A DNA stretch of 64,000 bases, from NCBI RefSeq assembly GCF_007991755.1, contig NZ_BJYY01000013.1, forward strand, positions 248,001 through 312,000, read 5' to 3'. Numbering within the stretch: position 1 is the stretch's first letter; every line of letters begins with the position of its first letter. A program made the translations under genes and the position numbers. This stretch comes from Cellulomonas aerilata. Lineage in GTDB: Bacteria; Actinomycetota; Actinomycetes; Actinomycetales; Cellulomonadaceae. The notes under the pieces are model-generated. The model made no database searches. It saw only the letters and a list, made by a program, of their open reading frames with translations, and had not been told where the DNA came from. Positions 52,368 through 60,971 of this stretch are shown here, in pieces.

Positions 52368-53057
52368 ATGGCGCTCACGGACGATGCCATCACCCAGATC
52401 AAGGCGATGATCACCTCGGGTGAGCTCAAGCCGGGTGACCGGCTGCCGCGCGAGGCCGACCTCGCGGCGCTCATCGGCGTGTCCCGCAACTCGCTCCGGG
52501 AGGCCGTGCGGGCGCTCAGCATGGTGCGCATCCTCGATGTCCGGCAGGGTGACGGGACCTACGTCTCCAGCATGAGCACCGACAGCCTGCTGGAGTCCCT
52601 CAGCTTCCTGCTCGAGTTCCGCCGCGACTCCGGGGTCGTGGAGTTCCTCCAGGTTCGCCGGATCCTCGAGCCGGCCGCCGCGGCCATCGCGGCGCGCACG
52701 ATGACGCCCGAGCAGGTGGCCGGGCTGCGCGCCTCGGTGCAGGCGACCGGGGCGTCCACCGACGTGACCGAGCTCGTGCGCCATGACCTGGCGTTCCACT
52801 CCGCCATCGCGGTGAGCACCGGCAACGCCGTCCTGGCGTCCATGGTCGACACCGTCTCCATGCCGACGGAACGGGCGCGGATCTGGCGCGGCCTCACCGA
52901 CGAGAACGCCGTCGCCAGGACCATCGAGGAGCACCTGCGGATCATCGAGGCGATCGAGTCGCACGACCCCGAGCTCGCCTCGGCACGGACCCTCGTGCAC
53001 ATCTCGGGCGTGCTGCAGTGGCTTCAGAGGGCAGGCGAACAAGCGTCGGGCGACTGA
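52368..53057 (+). CDS. GntR/FadR-family transcriptional regulator
   Basis: Regulator of 229 residues. The winged helix (KPGDRLPREADLAALIG, residues about 21-60, with SRNSLREAVRAL as recognition helix) is followed by the all-helical FCD ligand domain (about 85-215). HDLAFHSAIAVSTGN and EEHLRIIEAIESHD supply the histidines and acids that bind metal and effector. It is divergent from the lactonase gene and probably represses the fucose genes, responding to a pathway acid such as fuconate or KDF. Confidence 0.92.
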   Translation: MALTDDAITQIKAMITSGELKPGDRLPREADLAALIGVSRNSLREAVRALSMVRILDVRQGDGTYVSSMSTDSLLESLSFLLEFRRDSGVVEFLQVRRILEPAAAAIAARTMTPEQVAGLRASVQATGASTDVTELVRHDLAFHSAIAVSTGNAVLASMVDTVSMPTERARIWRGLTDENAVARTIEEHLRIIEAIESHDPELASARTLVHISGVLQWLQRAGEQASGD

Positions 53058-53312
53058 CGTGACCCGGATGCACGGTGAACGGCTGAACCAGACGTCGCCC
53101 CCGTCGGCGCGCCGGTTCGACCGTGGGTGACGCTCCAGGACGATGGCGGGTACGCGACGCACGTGGGCGAGGAGCGACCTACGTCGTCGACGGCGGCTCG
53201 CACCTCCACCGATGTCCAGTCGCGGCTGCCTCCACCGTCCGCGGGGGCGGCCACGAACGGCCCGGACATGCCACAGGCCAGCGACTGGGACTAAGTCGCT
53301 GGCCTGCGGTGA

Positions 53313-53388
<76 letters not shown>

Positions 53389-53468
53389 GCGGTGAGAAAC
53401 GTTAGCACCCGGTCCGGGCGACCGGCGAACCGGATGCCCCCGACGTGGCGCAGATCACGCGCGAGGCG

Positions 53469-53738
53469 TCAGGGCCCCGGGAGGCCGTCGGTCGACCGCC
53501 CGCGGGACGTGCCGTCGTCGACCCCGGGCTCCCACCAGGCGTCGTCGGGCATGCCCTCGGCGGCCAGGATGTCGGCGGAGTCCGGGCCGTCCGGTGTCAC
53601 CAGGTCCATCAGCAGCGCGAGCGGCACGTGATCGGCCAGCAGGTCCATGACCTGCTCGGGGACCGGACCGTCGTCGGGCTCGGACGGCCGCGGGTCGCCG
53701 GTGGAGGCCGTCGGGTCGGCGTCGGGCACGTCGTTCAC
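53469..53738 (-). CDS. Small acidic protein of unknown function
   Basis: An 89-residue, strongly acidic protein with a predicted helical middle (VPEQVMDLLADHVPLALLMDLV) and the pattern ADILAAEGMPDDAWWEPG. I do not recognise a named family. It lies close to the GroES-like gene on the same strand, in housekeeping surroundings. Confidence 0.6.
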   Translation of the reverse strand: MNDVPDADPTASTGDPRPSEPDDGPVPEQVMDLLADHVPLALLMDLVTPDGPDSADILAAEGMPDDAWWEPGVDDGTSRGRSTDGLPGP

Positions 53739-53822
53739 GTCAGCTCCCCTCGGGGCGGTGGGCGCTCATCGGACCACCCCCGCAGCAGCGTCTCAAGCGC
53801 GTCACCCGCGTGCCGCGGGTGA

Positions 53823-54167
53823 TCACAGGTACAGGCCGGTACCCGTGCCGGCGGCGTCGGACTGCGCGACGCCGTGCACGTCCTTCTCCCGCAGCAGCAC
53901 GTAGACCGTGCCGCCGAGCTCCACCTCGGCGCGGTCCTCCGGGTCGAACAGCACCCGGTCCCCCACCCGCACCTGCCGCACGCCCTGCCCGGCCGCCGCG
54001 ACGTGCGCCCATGCGAGCCGGCGTCCCACCGACGCGGTCGACGGGATGACGATGCCCGACGTCGAGCGTCGCTCCGCGGACTCGGCGTCGAGGTGCACGA
54101 GCAGGCGGTCGCCGAGCATGCGGATCGGCGGGGTGGTGGCGTCCGGGTCGGGCGGCGCGGTGGTCAC
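53823..54167 (-). CDS. GroES-like co-chaperonin-family protein
   Basis: A 114-residue protein with the GroES layout: IRMLGDRLLVHLD, GIVIPSTASVGRRLAWAHVAAAGQG, GDRVLFDPEDRAEVELGG and VLLREKDVHGV. No groEL is next to it. The C-terminus carries an extra tail (AAGTGTGLYL) beyond the usual end. Such stand-alone GroES-like proteins occur in actinobacteria; its partner is unknown. Confidence 0.82.
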   Translation of the reverse strand: MTTAPPDPDATTPPIRMLGDRLLVHLDAESAERRSTSGIVIPSTASVGRRLAWAHVAAAGQGVRQVRVGDRVLFDPEDRAEVELGGTVYVLLREKDVHGVAQSDAAGTGTGLYL

Positions 54168-54256
54168 GCCGCCGACCGTACCCGCACGCCGGAGGGCCCA
54201 CGACGGCGGGGCGGCGCGGGGAGGTGCTGCCCGCGACGCTCACTACGCTGGGTGCC

Positions 54257-54727
54257 ATGACGACCCGACTCGCGCCCGGCGACCCCGCCCCGGACTTCAC
54301 GCTGCCCACCGCCGACGGCGGCGAGCTGACCCTGTCCAGCCTTCGCGGGAAGCACGTCATCGTCTACTTCTACCCGGCCGCCATGACGCCCGGCTGCTCC
54401 ACGCAGGCGTGCGACTTCCGGGACTCGCTCGAGGCGCTGCACAGCCAGGGCTACACGGTCGTCGGCGTCTCCCCGGACCCGGTGGACCGCCTGGCCGAGT
54501 TCGCCGCGCACGACGGGCTGACGTTCCCCCTCGTGTCGGACGTGGACAGGCAGGTGCTCACGGGCTGGGGCGCGTACGGGGAGAAGAAGCTCTACGGCAA
54601 GACGGTCACCGGGGTCATCCGGTCCACGGTCGTCGTCGACCCCGACGGCACGGTGGCGCTGGCCCAGTACAACGTCAAGGCGACCGGTCACGTCGCCAAG
54701 CTGCGCAAGGACCTCGGCCTCGCCTGA
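54257..54727 (+). CDS. bcp: Thioredoxin-dependent peroxiredoxin (BCP type)
   Basis: Peroxide-reducing enzyme of 156 residues. APDFTLPTADGGELTLSSLR begins the fold, and MTPGCSTQACDFRD carries the peroxidatic Cys47 and the resolving Cys52 in the BCP spacing. PYGVWGEKK-like sequence appears as GAYGEKKLYGK. ATG 54257 is chosen where the conserved protein begins. Thioredoxin, its likely reductant, is encoded at 54950-55330. Confidence 0.95.
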   Translation: MTTRLAPGDPAPDFTLPTADGGELTLSSLRGKHVIVYFYPAAMTPGCSTQACDFRDSLEALHSQGYTVVGVSPDPVDRLAEFAAHDGLTFPLVSDVDRQVLTGWGAYGEKKLYGKTVTGVIRSTVVVDPDGTVALAQYNVKATGHVAKLRKDLGLA

Positions 54728-54767
54728 CGGCGTCCCGGGCACCGCCCGGTGTGGAAGGCTTGGCCAC

Positions 54768-54848
54768 GCGGGAGTGGTGTAACGGTAGCCACGCCAGGTT
54801 TAGGTCCTGGTGCCCTCGGGCGTGCGGGTTCGAATCCCGTCTCCCGCA
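54768..54848 (+). tRNA. tRNA-Leu (anticodon UAG)
   Basis: GCGGGAG pairs with CTCCCGC. The anticodon arm is CCAGG-TTTAGGT-CCTGG with anticodon TAG, the long variable arm TGCCCTCGGGCG is of the class II type, and the T arm is GGGTTCGAATCCC. The discriminator is A and a full CCA is not encoded. Confidence 0.95.
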
Positions 54849-54861
54849 CCGGTGCGGACGC

Positions 54862-54903
54862 ACGAGAGCGGGTGCCGCCCCCTGGGGCGACACCCGCTCT
54901 CGT
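54862..54903. terminator. Hairpin between tRNA-Leu and thioredoxin gene
   Basis: ACGAGAGCGGGTG (54862-54874) and CACCCGCTCTCGT (54891-54903) make a perfect 13-bp stem, with further pairing inside (CGCCC/GGGCG). It can end both convergent transcripts. Confidence 0.75.
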
Positions 54904-54949
54904 GGCTCTGCGGCCCGACACGCGCCGGTCGTGCGGCGCGCGTGGTGGC

Positions 54950-55330
54950 TCAGCTCTGGTGGGAGTGCTCCGCGTGCTGCGCCTGGATCTGGGCGCGGAC
55001 GTCGTCCATGTCCAGCCCCTTGACCGCGTCGACGACCTGCTGCAGCGCCGGCCCGGGCAGGGCACCCGCCTGGTTGAAGACGAGGATGCCCTCGCGGAAG
55101 GCCATCAGGGTCGGGATCGACGTGATGCCCAGCTCACCGGCGAGCGCCTGCTCGGCCTCGGTGTCGACCTTGGCGTGCAGGATCTCCGGGTGCTGGTCGG
55201 ACGACGCCTCGAAGACCGGTCCGAAGCGCTTGCAGGGTCCGCACCACTCGGCCCAGAAGTCGACGAGGACGATGTCGTTGTCCTTGATCGCCTGCTCGAT
55301 CGTGGTGCCGGTCAGTTCCTTCGTGGCCAT
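54950..55330 (-). CDS. trxA: Thioredoxin
   Basis: Thiol-disulfide protein of 126 residues with the active site WCGPCK (Cys30 and Cys33) after LVDFWAE, and the cis-proline segment SIPTLMAFREG. The C-terminus carries an extra acidic/His-rich tail of about 15 residues (QIQAQHAEHSHQS). It may serve the nearby peroxiredoxin. The start ATG 55330 is well supported by the fold. Confidence 0.96.
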   Translation of the reverse strand: MATKELTGTTIEQAIKDNDIVLVDFWAEWCGPCKRFGPVFEASSDQHPEILHAKVDTEAEQALAGELGITSIPTLMAFREGILVFNQAGALPGPALQQVVDAVKGLDMDDVRAQIQAQHAEHSHQS

Positions 55331-55450
55331 GAGCCGCCCTCTCTCGCTGTCTCGTTCCTCCGGTCATCGATAACGCCCAGGCGCCCGCAGTATTCCGCCG
55401 GCTGCGCGTCGGGTGCGGACCCCGGGCGCGGGCCGGGGTAGAAAAGACCG

Positions 55451-56014
55451 GTGACCGACACCTTCGAGCTGCCCGACCCCGACCGCGAGACCCCCCGCCC
55501 GTCCGGCTGGCTGTCGCCGCACGAGATCGCCCGGGTGCGGGCGGCCGTGCCCCTGCTCTACGTCGACGCCGTGCCCGTCCGGGTGGACGACTCCGGCGAC
55601 GTCGTCGCGGTCGGCCTGCTGCTGCGCGCCACGCCCGAGGGCGTCATGTCCCGTGCGCTGGTCTCGGGTCGCGTGATGTACCACGAGCGGGTCCGCGACG
55701 CGCTGCTGCGCCACATCGAGAAGGACCTCGGACCGGTCGCCCTGCCGCAGATCCCGTCGTCCCCGCAGCCGTTCACGGTCGCCGAGTACTTCCCGACGCC
55801 GGGTGTCACCCCGTACCACGACCCCCGCCAGCACGCGGTGTCCCTGGCGTACGTCGTCCCGGTCTCCGGCGACTGCCGCCCGCAGCAGGACTCGCTGGAC
55901 CTGGCCTGGCTGACACCGGAGGAGGCGGTGAGCCGGCCCGTGCTCGGGGAGATGAACGGCGGGCAGGGGCTCCTGCTGCGCCAGGCGATGGCGTACGTGG
56001 GCCGGCTGCCCTGA
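55451..56014 (+). CDS. NUDIX-like protein (DUF4916 type)
   Basis: A 187-residue protein resembling the actinobacterial DUF4916/NUDIX group. WLSPHEIARVRAAVPLLYVDAVPV opens the domain, and FPTPGVTPYHDPRQHAVSLAYVVPV and LAWLTPEEAV close it, as in NUDIX folds. No clear GX5EX7REUXEEXGU box is seen, so hydrolase activity is doubtful. Function unknown. Confidence 0.78.
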   Translation: MTDTFELPDPDRETPRPSGWLSPHEIARVRAAVPLLYVDAVPVRVDDSGDVVAVGLLLRATPEGVMSRALVSGRVMYHERVRDALLRHIEKDLGPVALPQIPSSPQPFTVAEYFPTPGVTPYHDPRQHAVSLAYVVPVSGDCRPQQDSLDLAWLTPEEAVSRPVLGEMNGGQGLLLRQAMAYVGRLP

Positions 56015-56048
56015 CGCCCCCTCGAGCGGCCGCCTCGGAGCGGCCGCC

Positions 56049-56513
56049 TCAGGTGGGTGGCCCGGCGGGACCGTCCGGGGCCTCGTGCAGCAGCCGGAAC
56101 TCGCCCCGGCGCAGCAGGCGCAGGACGAGCGCGGCCGGGTTGCCGAAGGCGGCCAGGCCGTCCGCCCGGCTGCACGGCTCGACCCGGTCGACGCGGTGCT
56201 CGCGCCCCCGGTGCACCACGGTGCACCCGCCGGCCGCGACGACGTTGCGGTACCAGGACACCTGCGGCCCGTAGGTGAGCTCGGCGACGAACGCCCCGGG
56301 GACGCGCGCCAGGATCAGCGGCGTCTCGTACACGCGCCCGGTGGTGCGGCCCACGTGCCGGACCAGCGAGAACGGCCCACGCCCCGACCGGGCGGCGCGC
56401 AGCGCCACGGGGTTGAGCGTGTGGGTGAGCACGCGCAGGAACAGCCGCCGGCCACGACCGGGCACGGGCCCCACCTCCTCGTACGACCTCGCCGTGCGGC
56501 GCATACCGCCCAT
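56049..56513 (-). CDS. Deazaflavin (F420)-dependent nitroreductase-family protein
   Basis: A 154-residue protein of the DDN family (split-barrel F420H2-dependent reductases). FSLVRHVGRTTGRVYETPL, with GRTTGR as the family hallmark, is followed by LTYGPQVSWYRNVVAAGGC and VVHRGREHRVDRVE. The ATG at 56513 begins the conserved part of a longer open frame. Quinone or nitro-compound reduction is possible; the substrate is unknown. Confidence 0.83.
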   Translation of the reverse strand: MGGMRRTARSYEEVGPVPGRGRRLFLRVLTHTLNPVALRAARSGRGPFSLVRHVGRTTGRVYETPLILARVPGAFVAELTYGPQVSWYRNVVAAGGCTVVHRGREHRVDRVEPCSRADGLAAFGNPAALVLRLLRRGEFRLLHEAPDGPAGPPT

Positions 56514-56664
56514 CGTGCTCCCGCGACCGCGTCGGGCGGGTGCGCAGCCGCGTCCACGACCGTGCCCGTCCGGACGGCGCCCGCCGGGCGAAGTGGGCCC
56601 GGAGGTCGGATGATCACGGCATGACCTCTCTCGCCTGCAGCCCGCGCCCCCGTGGCGCGAACCG

Positions 56665-57090
56665 ATGACCGCCCCGACCCCGGACCGCCGGGGCGCCGAC
56701 CACGTCGAGGTGATCCGCTCCGAGCAGCGTCTGGTCACCGGGGTCGAGCGACGGGTCAGCGGCCGCGTCCGGATCGCGAAGCGGGTCGTCACCGAGGAGC
56801 GCACGGTGACCGTCACCGTGCGGCGTGAGGAGCTCGTCGTCGAGCACCTGCCGGCCGACCCCACGACCGACGCGGCCGGGACGACCGCCGTCGCCCCGGC
56901 CCCGCACGGGACGGACGCGGTGCTGACGTTCGTGCTGTCGGAGGAGGTGCCGCAGGTGTCGGTCCGCTCCGTCCCGCGCGAGCGGGTCAGCGCCTACGTC
57001 GACCGGGTCACGACGCTCGAGGTCCTCACCGACGACGTCGCCCACGAGCGGGTCGAGGTCGACGTGGAGGACCTGAGGGACCGTCGCTGA
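56665..57090 (+). CDS. DUF2382-type stress-associated protein
   Basis: A 141-residue acidic/basic alternating protein. Segments such as VIRSEQRLVTGVERRVSGRVRI and VVTEERTVTVTVRREELVVEHLP have the repeating charge pattern of DUF2382 proteins, which are usually linked to stress responses and often fused to PRC barrels. No PRC barrel is present here. ATG 56665 begins the conserved part. Confidence 0.75.
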   Translation: MTAPTPDRRGADHVEVIRSEQRLVTGVERRVSGRVRIAKRVVTEERTVTVTVRREELVVEHLPADPTTDAAGTTAVAPAPHGTDAVLTFVLSEEVPQVSVRSVPRERVSAYVDRVTTLEVLTDDVAHERVEVDVEDLRDRR

Positions 57091-57097
57091 CGCCGCA

Positions 57098-57119
57098 GGC
57101 GCCGGGACCTCCCGGCGCC
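57098..57119. terminator. Hairpin between convergent genes
   Basis: GGCGCCGGGA-CC-TCCCGGCGCC is a perfect 10-bp stem with a two-base loop, between the DUF2382 and ABC-F genes. Confidence 0.65.
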
Positions 57120-57156
57120 CGCGCCTCCGTACCGGGGGCCGGCCGGACCGACCGGA

Positions 57157-58938
57157 TCAGTCCAGGCGCAGCTCGGGCCAGTCGGCCAGGTCCGCGCGCA
57201 TCCGGCGGTCGTGCGTGGCCACCACCACGGCGGCCGACGTCGCCCGCAGCGCGGTGGTCAGCTCGTCCACCAGCGCGATCGACAGGTGGTTCGTCGGCTC
57301 GTCCAGGAGCAGCACGTGCGGTGCGGACAGCAGCGCGCACGCCAGGTCGAACCGGCGGCGCTGGCCCACCGACAGCTCGGTGATCGGCCGGTCGAGGTCC
57401 TCCTCGGTCAGCAGGCCGAGGGACGCCACGGGCACGAGCTGCTCAGGGTCCAGCGCCCCGACCGCCAGCAGGTCCAGCGCGCGTCGCGCATAGGCGGCGA
57501 ACCCGGTCGGCGGACCGTCGGCGACCGGGCCCGGGTCCGCGTCGTGCCCGGCCACGGACGGTCCGGCGCCGGGCGCGTCGGCGACGTCGGGCAGCACCTC
57601 ACCGCGGGGGCCCACGGACGCGTGCCCCTCCTGGGCGAGGATGCCGATCCGCACGCCCGGGGCGACCGTGCGGGTGCCGCGCTCCAGCGCCGCGGCGCCG
57701 GCGAGCGCGGCCAGCAGCGTGGACTTGCCGGACCCGTTGGGCCCGGTGACGAGCAGCCGCCCGCACGGCGGCAGCCCCAGGCGCACCCCGGGCAGGTCCA
57801 GCCGGCCGGGCACCAGCGGCGCCCGTACCTCCACCAGCGGGGCGCCGTCCGGGACACCGCCGCGCTGGGTCGGCAGGGCGGGCAGGTCCGGGAACGCCAG
57901 CGTCTGCGGCGGGACGGGCACCTCGACGGCGGCCGCCTCCAGGCGCTGGACCAGCCGGTCGGCCGCCTTCACGTGGATGCGCGCCCGGGTCGCCCGGCGG
58001 TGCCCGTGGCTGCCCTTGGGCGGGCGCCACGCGTCCGACAGCCCCTCGTACGACTCGTCGAGCCGCCGCAGCAGCTGCTCCTTGCGCTTGCGCTCCGCCG
58101 CGTACCGCTGGCGCCAGCGCCGGAGCGCCGCGTCCTTGGCGAACCGGTAGGCGGCGTACGTGGTCGCGCCGTAGACCGCCGGACGCCCGTCGATCGTGGG
58201 GTCCAGGTCGAGGATGCCGGTCATCACGTCGTCGAGGAGCTGGCGGTCGTGGGTCACGATGACGACGACGCCCGTCGACCGCTGCAGCTCCGCGGTGAGG
58301 TAGCCGACGCCGGCCGCGTCCAGGTGGTTCGTGGGCTCGTCGAGCAGCAGCACGTCCGCGCGCTGCGCGACCCGGCACGCCAGGCGCACGCGGTACCGCT
58401 CGCCGACGCTCATCTCGGCCAGCAGCCGGCCGCGGTCGCGGGGCGCGCCGAACCGGGTCAGCGCCTCGTCCATCCGGCGGTCGGCGTCCCACCCGGCGAG
58501 GTGGTCGACGCGCGCCAGCGCGCGGCTGAGGGCCGGCAGGTCGCCGGACTCGTGGTCGAACGTGTCCAGGGTGTGCTGCAGGTCGGCGTGCGCGGCCCGG
58601 ACCGCCCCGAGCGCCTCGTCGACCAGGGTGCCCACGGTGGCTCCGGCCGGTGCGGTGAGCTCCTGCGCCACGGTGGCCAGCGAGCCCGCCCGGCGCACCT
58701 CGCCCGCGAGCGGGACGAGCGTCCCGGCGAGCACCCCCAGCAGGGTCGACTTGCCGGCGCCGTTCTCCCCGACGACGCCGATCCGGGCGCCGGCCCCCAC
58801 GGTCAGCGACAGGCCGCTGAGCACGGGGCGACCGGGGTACCCGAAGGTGACGTCCCGCGCGGCGACGTGCACCACACCGGGCGCGACGGGCGCCCCCACG
58901 GTCGGGCCGGTCGATCCCTCGGTCTCCACCTCCGTCAC
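57157..58938 (-). CDS. ABC-F ATPase (ribosome-protection type)
   Basis: Soluble twin-ATPase protein of 593 residues without membrane segments. The first domain (about 25-235) has VGENGAGKST and MSVGERYRVRLACRV plus LLLDEPTNHLD. The basic interdomain linker (RWRQRYAAERKRKEQLLRR) and the second domain (about 345-593) with TGPNGSGKST, LSVGQRRRFDLACAL and LLLDEPTNHLS follow. GTG 58938 is chosen because upstream sequence is unconserved. Such proteins act on the ribosome, often giving resistance to macrolides, lincosamides or other antibiotics; here the type is undecided. Confidence 0.9.
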   Translation of the reverse strand: MTEVETEGSTGPTVGAPVAPGVVHVAARDVTFGYPGRPVLSGLSLTVGAGARIGVVGENGAGKSTLLGVLAGTLVPLAGEVRRAGSLATVAQELTAPAGATVGTLVDEALGAVRAAHADLQHTLDTFDHESGDLPALSRALARVDHLAGWDADRRMDEALTRFGAPRDRGRLLAEMSVGERYRVRLACRVAQRADVLLLDEPTNHLDAAGVGYLTAELQRSTGVVVIVTHDRQLLDDVMTGILDLDPTIDGRPAVYGATTYAAYRFAKDAALRRWRQRYAAERKRKEQLLRRLDESYEGLSDAWRPPKGSHGHRRATRARIHVKAADRLVQRLEAAAVEVPVPPQTLAFPDLPALPTQRGGVPDGAPLVEVRAPLVPGRLDLPGVRLGLPPCGRLLVTGPNGSGKSTLLAALAGAAALERGTRTVAPGVRIGILAQEGHASVGPRGEVLPDVADAPGAGPSVAGHDADPGPVADGPPTGFAAYARRALDLLAVGALDPEQLVPVASLGLLTEEDLDRPITELSVGQRRRFDLACALLSAPHVLLLDEPTNHLSIALVDELTTALRATSAAVVVATHDRRMRADLADWPELRLD

Positions 58939-59001
58939 CGCGCGCTCCCCCGTCGGGCACCCGGCCGGGCAGGTCGGCGTGCGGCGGCTACCGTCGGTGC
59001 C

Positions 59002-59475
59002 ATGCCCGCGACCCCGCTCCCCCTCCGCACGCCCGCGACCTCGCCCGGCGACCCGTCCCGCGCCGCCGCGACCGCGGTCGCCGTCGCGGTCGCCGTCGCG
59101 CTGGACGTGGCCGTCGTGGTCGGGTTCGCGGCCGCCGGCCGGTCCTCGCACGCGGAGTCCGGCGACGTGGCGGGCGTGCTGGGCACCGCGTGGCCGTTCC
59201 TCGCCGCGGCCGCCGCCGGGTGGCTCGTGACCCGGGCGTGGCGGGCACCGACCCGGGTGCGGCCGACGGGGGTCGTGGTGTGGGCCGCGGCGTGGGGCCT
59301 CGGGCTGGCGCTGCGCGGGCTGTCCGGCGACGGTCTGGCGGCGCCGTTCGTCGCCGTCTCCGCGGTGGTGCTCGCCGCGGGGCTGGTGGGCTGGCGGGCG
59401 GTGGCCACGGCGCTCAGCGCCGTGCGGCGTCGTCGGGCCCGTCGTCCGACGAGCGTCCCAGCACCGCGGCGATGA
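59002..59475 (+). CDS. DUF3054-family membrane protein
   Basis: A 157-residue protein with four hydrophobic segments (VAVAVAVALDVAVVVGFAA, WPFLAAAAAGWLVTRAW, VVVWAAAWGLGLALRGL, AAPFVAVSAVVLAAGLVGW) and a basic tail. The DUF3054 family is common in actinobacteria and its function is unknown. The last 62 bases overlap the convergent rdgB gene, which is the oddity here. Confidence 0.82.
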   Translation: MPATPLPLRTPATSPGDPSRAAATAVAVAVAVALDVAVVVGFAAAGRSSHAESGDVAGVLGTAWPFLAAAAAGWLVTRAWRAPTRVRPTGVVVWAAAWGLGLALRGLSGDGLAAPFVAVSAVVLAAGLVGWRAVATALSAVRRRRARRPTSVPAPRR

Positions 59476-60166
59476 CCGGCGCCAGCGCGCGCAGCGCCTG
59501 GCCCCGGTGGGAGATGGCGTTCTTCTCCTGCGCGGTCAGCTCCGCGCAGCTGCGGGCGGCGGCCGGTTCCTGACCGTCCGGCACGAGGACCGGGTCGTAG
59601 CCGAACCCGCCGGCGCCCCGCGGCTCGGTGGCCAGCGTGCCCCGCAGGTACCCCAGCTCGACGTGCTCGGCGCCGTCCGGGGTGACCAGGGCGGCCGCGC
59701 AGACGAACTGCGCGCCGCGGTGCCGGGGGGCGATGTCCGCCAGCTGGGCGAGCAGCAGGCGCAGGTTCGCCGCGTCGTCCCCGTGCTGCCCGGCCCACCG
59801 GGCGGAGAAGATCCCCGGCGCCCCGCCGAGGACGTCCACCGCGAGCCCGGAGTCGTCGGCGACGGCCGGCAGGCCGGTGAACGCGGCGAGCGCGCGCGCC
59901 TTGATCAGGGCGTTCTCGGCGAACGTGACGCCGTCCTCGACGGGCTCCGGGGCGCCGACGTCCCGGGCGCCGACGACGGCCGCAGGGTCCAGGCCGGGGA
60001 CGGCCGGCGCCAGGATCGCGCGCAGCTCGCCGAGCTTGTGCGCGTTGTGGGTCGCGAGCACGAGCCGCGCCCCGCTCACCGCAGCACCCGACGGCACGGC
60101 GCTCGACGGCGCAGCACCCGACGGCGCGGCGCCGGACGCACCGGTGCCGGGGAGGTCCGACGTCAC
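59414..60166 (-). CDS. rdgB: Non-canonical purine NTP pyrophosphatase
   Basis: House-cleaning enzyme of 250 residues that hydrolyses dITP, XTP and similar nucleotides. [55 protein letters not shown] and [12 protein letters not shown] are the RdgB/HAM1 motifs. GTG 60166 overlaps the rph stop (GTGA). The first 30 residues are an Ala/Ser/Gly/Pro-rich repeat ([10 protein letters not shown]), absent from typical RdgB; an inner GTG just before the conserved part is an alternative start. Confidence 0.95.
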   Translation of the reverse strand: MTSDLPGTGASGAAPSGAAPSSAVPSGAAVSGARLVLATHNAHKLGELRAILAPAVPGLDPAAVVGARDVGAPEPVEDGVTFAENALIKARALAAFTGLPAVADDSGLAVDVLGGAPGIFSARWAGQHGDDAANLRLLLAQLADIAPRHRGAQFVCAAALVTPDGAEHVELGYLRGTLATEPRGAGGFGYDPVLVPDGQEPAAARSCAELTAQEKNAISHRGQALRALAPVIAAVLGRSSDDGPDDAARR

Positions 60167-60930
60167 GGGTTCGTCCGGGTCCCGTTGGACAGCGCGAGCT
60201 CCTGGCGGCGGGTCAGCTCGGCGGTGCCCTGCAGCGCCAGGTCCAGCAGCGCGTCGAGCTCGGCGCGGTCGAACGGCGTCTGCTCGGCGGTGCCCTGCAC
60301 CTCCACGAACTGGCCCTTGCCGGTCACCACGACGTTCATGTCCGTGTGCGCGCGCACGTCCTCCTCGTAGGGCAGGTCCAGCACGGGGACGCCGTCGACG
60401 ATGCCGACGCTGACGGCCGCCACCGAGTCCATGAGCACCGGCCGGGACCCCTTGATCGCACCCTCGCGCTGCCCCCAGGCGATCGCGTCCGCCAGGGCGA
60501 CCCAGGCGCCGGTGACCGCCGCGGTGCGGGTGCCGCCGTCGGCCTGCAGGACGTCGCAGTCCAGCACCAGGGTGTTCTCCCCCAGCGCGGCGACGTCGAC
60601 GACGGCGCGCAGCGAGCGGCCGATGAGGCGGGAGATCTCGTGCGTGCGGCCACCGATGCGGCCCTTGACGGACTCGCGGTCCGAGCGGGTGGAGGTCGCC
60701 CGCGGCAGCATGGCGTACTCCGCGGTGACCCAGCCCTCGCCCGACCCCTTGCGCCACCGCGGCACGCCGGCGGTGAAGGACGCGACGCACAGCACCTTCG
60801 TCGCACCGAACTCGACCAGCACGCTGCCCTCGCCCGCGTCCAGCCAGCGGCGGGTCAGGGTGACCTCCCGCAGCTCGTCCGGGCGGCGGCCGTCGGCGCG
60901 CGAGAAAGGGGGCGTCGAGGGGGTGGTCAT
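60163..60930 (-). CDS. rph: Ribonuclease PH
   Basis: Phosphorolytic 3' exonuclease of 255 residues that trims tRNA 3' ends. [28 protein letters not shown] begins the fold. [11 protein letters not shown] and [27 protein letters not shown] are the conserved RNase PH blocks, and [20 protein letters not shown] closes the active site. ATG 60930 begins the conserved protein; the open frame continues into the upstream gene. It is coupled to rdgB. Confidence 0.96.
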   Translation of the reverse strand: MTTPSTPPFSRADGRRPDELREVTLTRRWLDAGEGSVLVEFGATKVLCVASFTAGVPRWRKGSGEGWVTAEYAMLPRATSTRSDRESVKGRIGGRTHEISRLIGRSLRAVVDVAALGENTLVLDCDVLQADGGTRTAAVTGAWVALADAIAWGQREGAIKGSRPVLMDSVAAVSVGIVDGVPVLDLPYEEDVRAHTDMNVVVTGKGQFVEVQGTAEQTPFDRAELDALLDLALQGTAELTRRQELALSNGTRTNP

Positions 60931-60971
60931 GGCCCCGAGCCTATCCGCCGGGCAGCGGACCGCCGCCCGGG

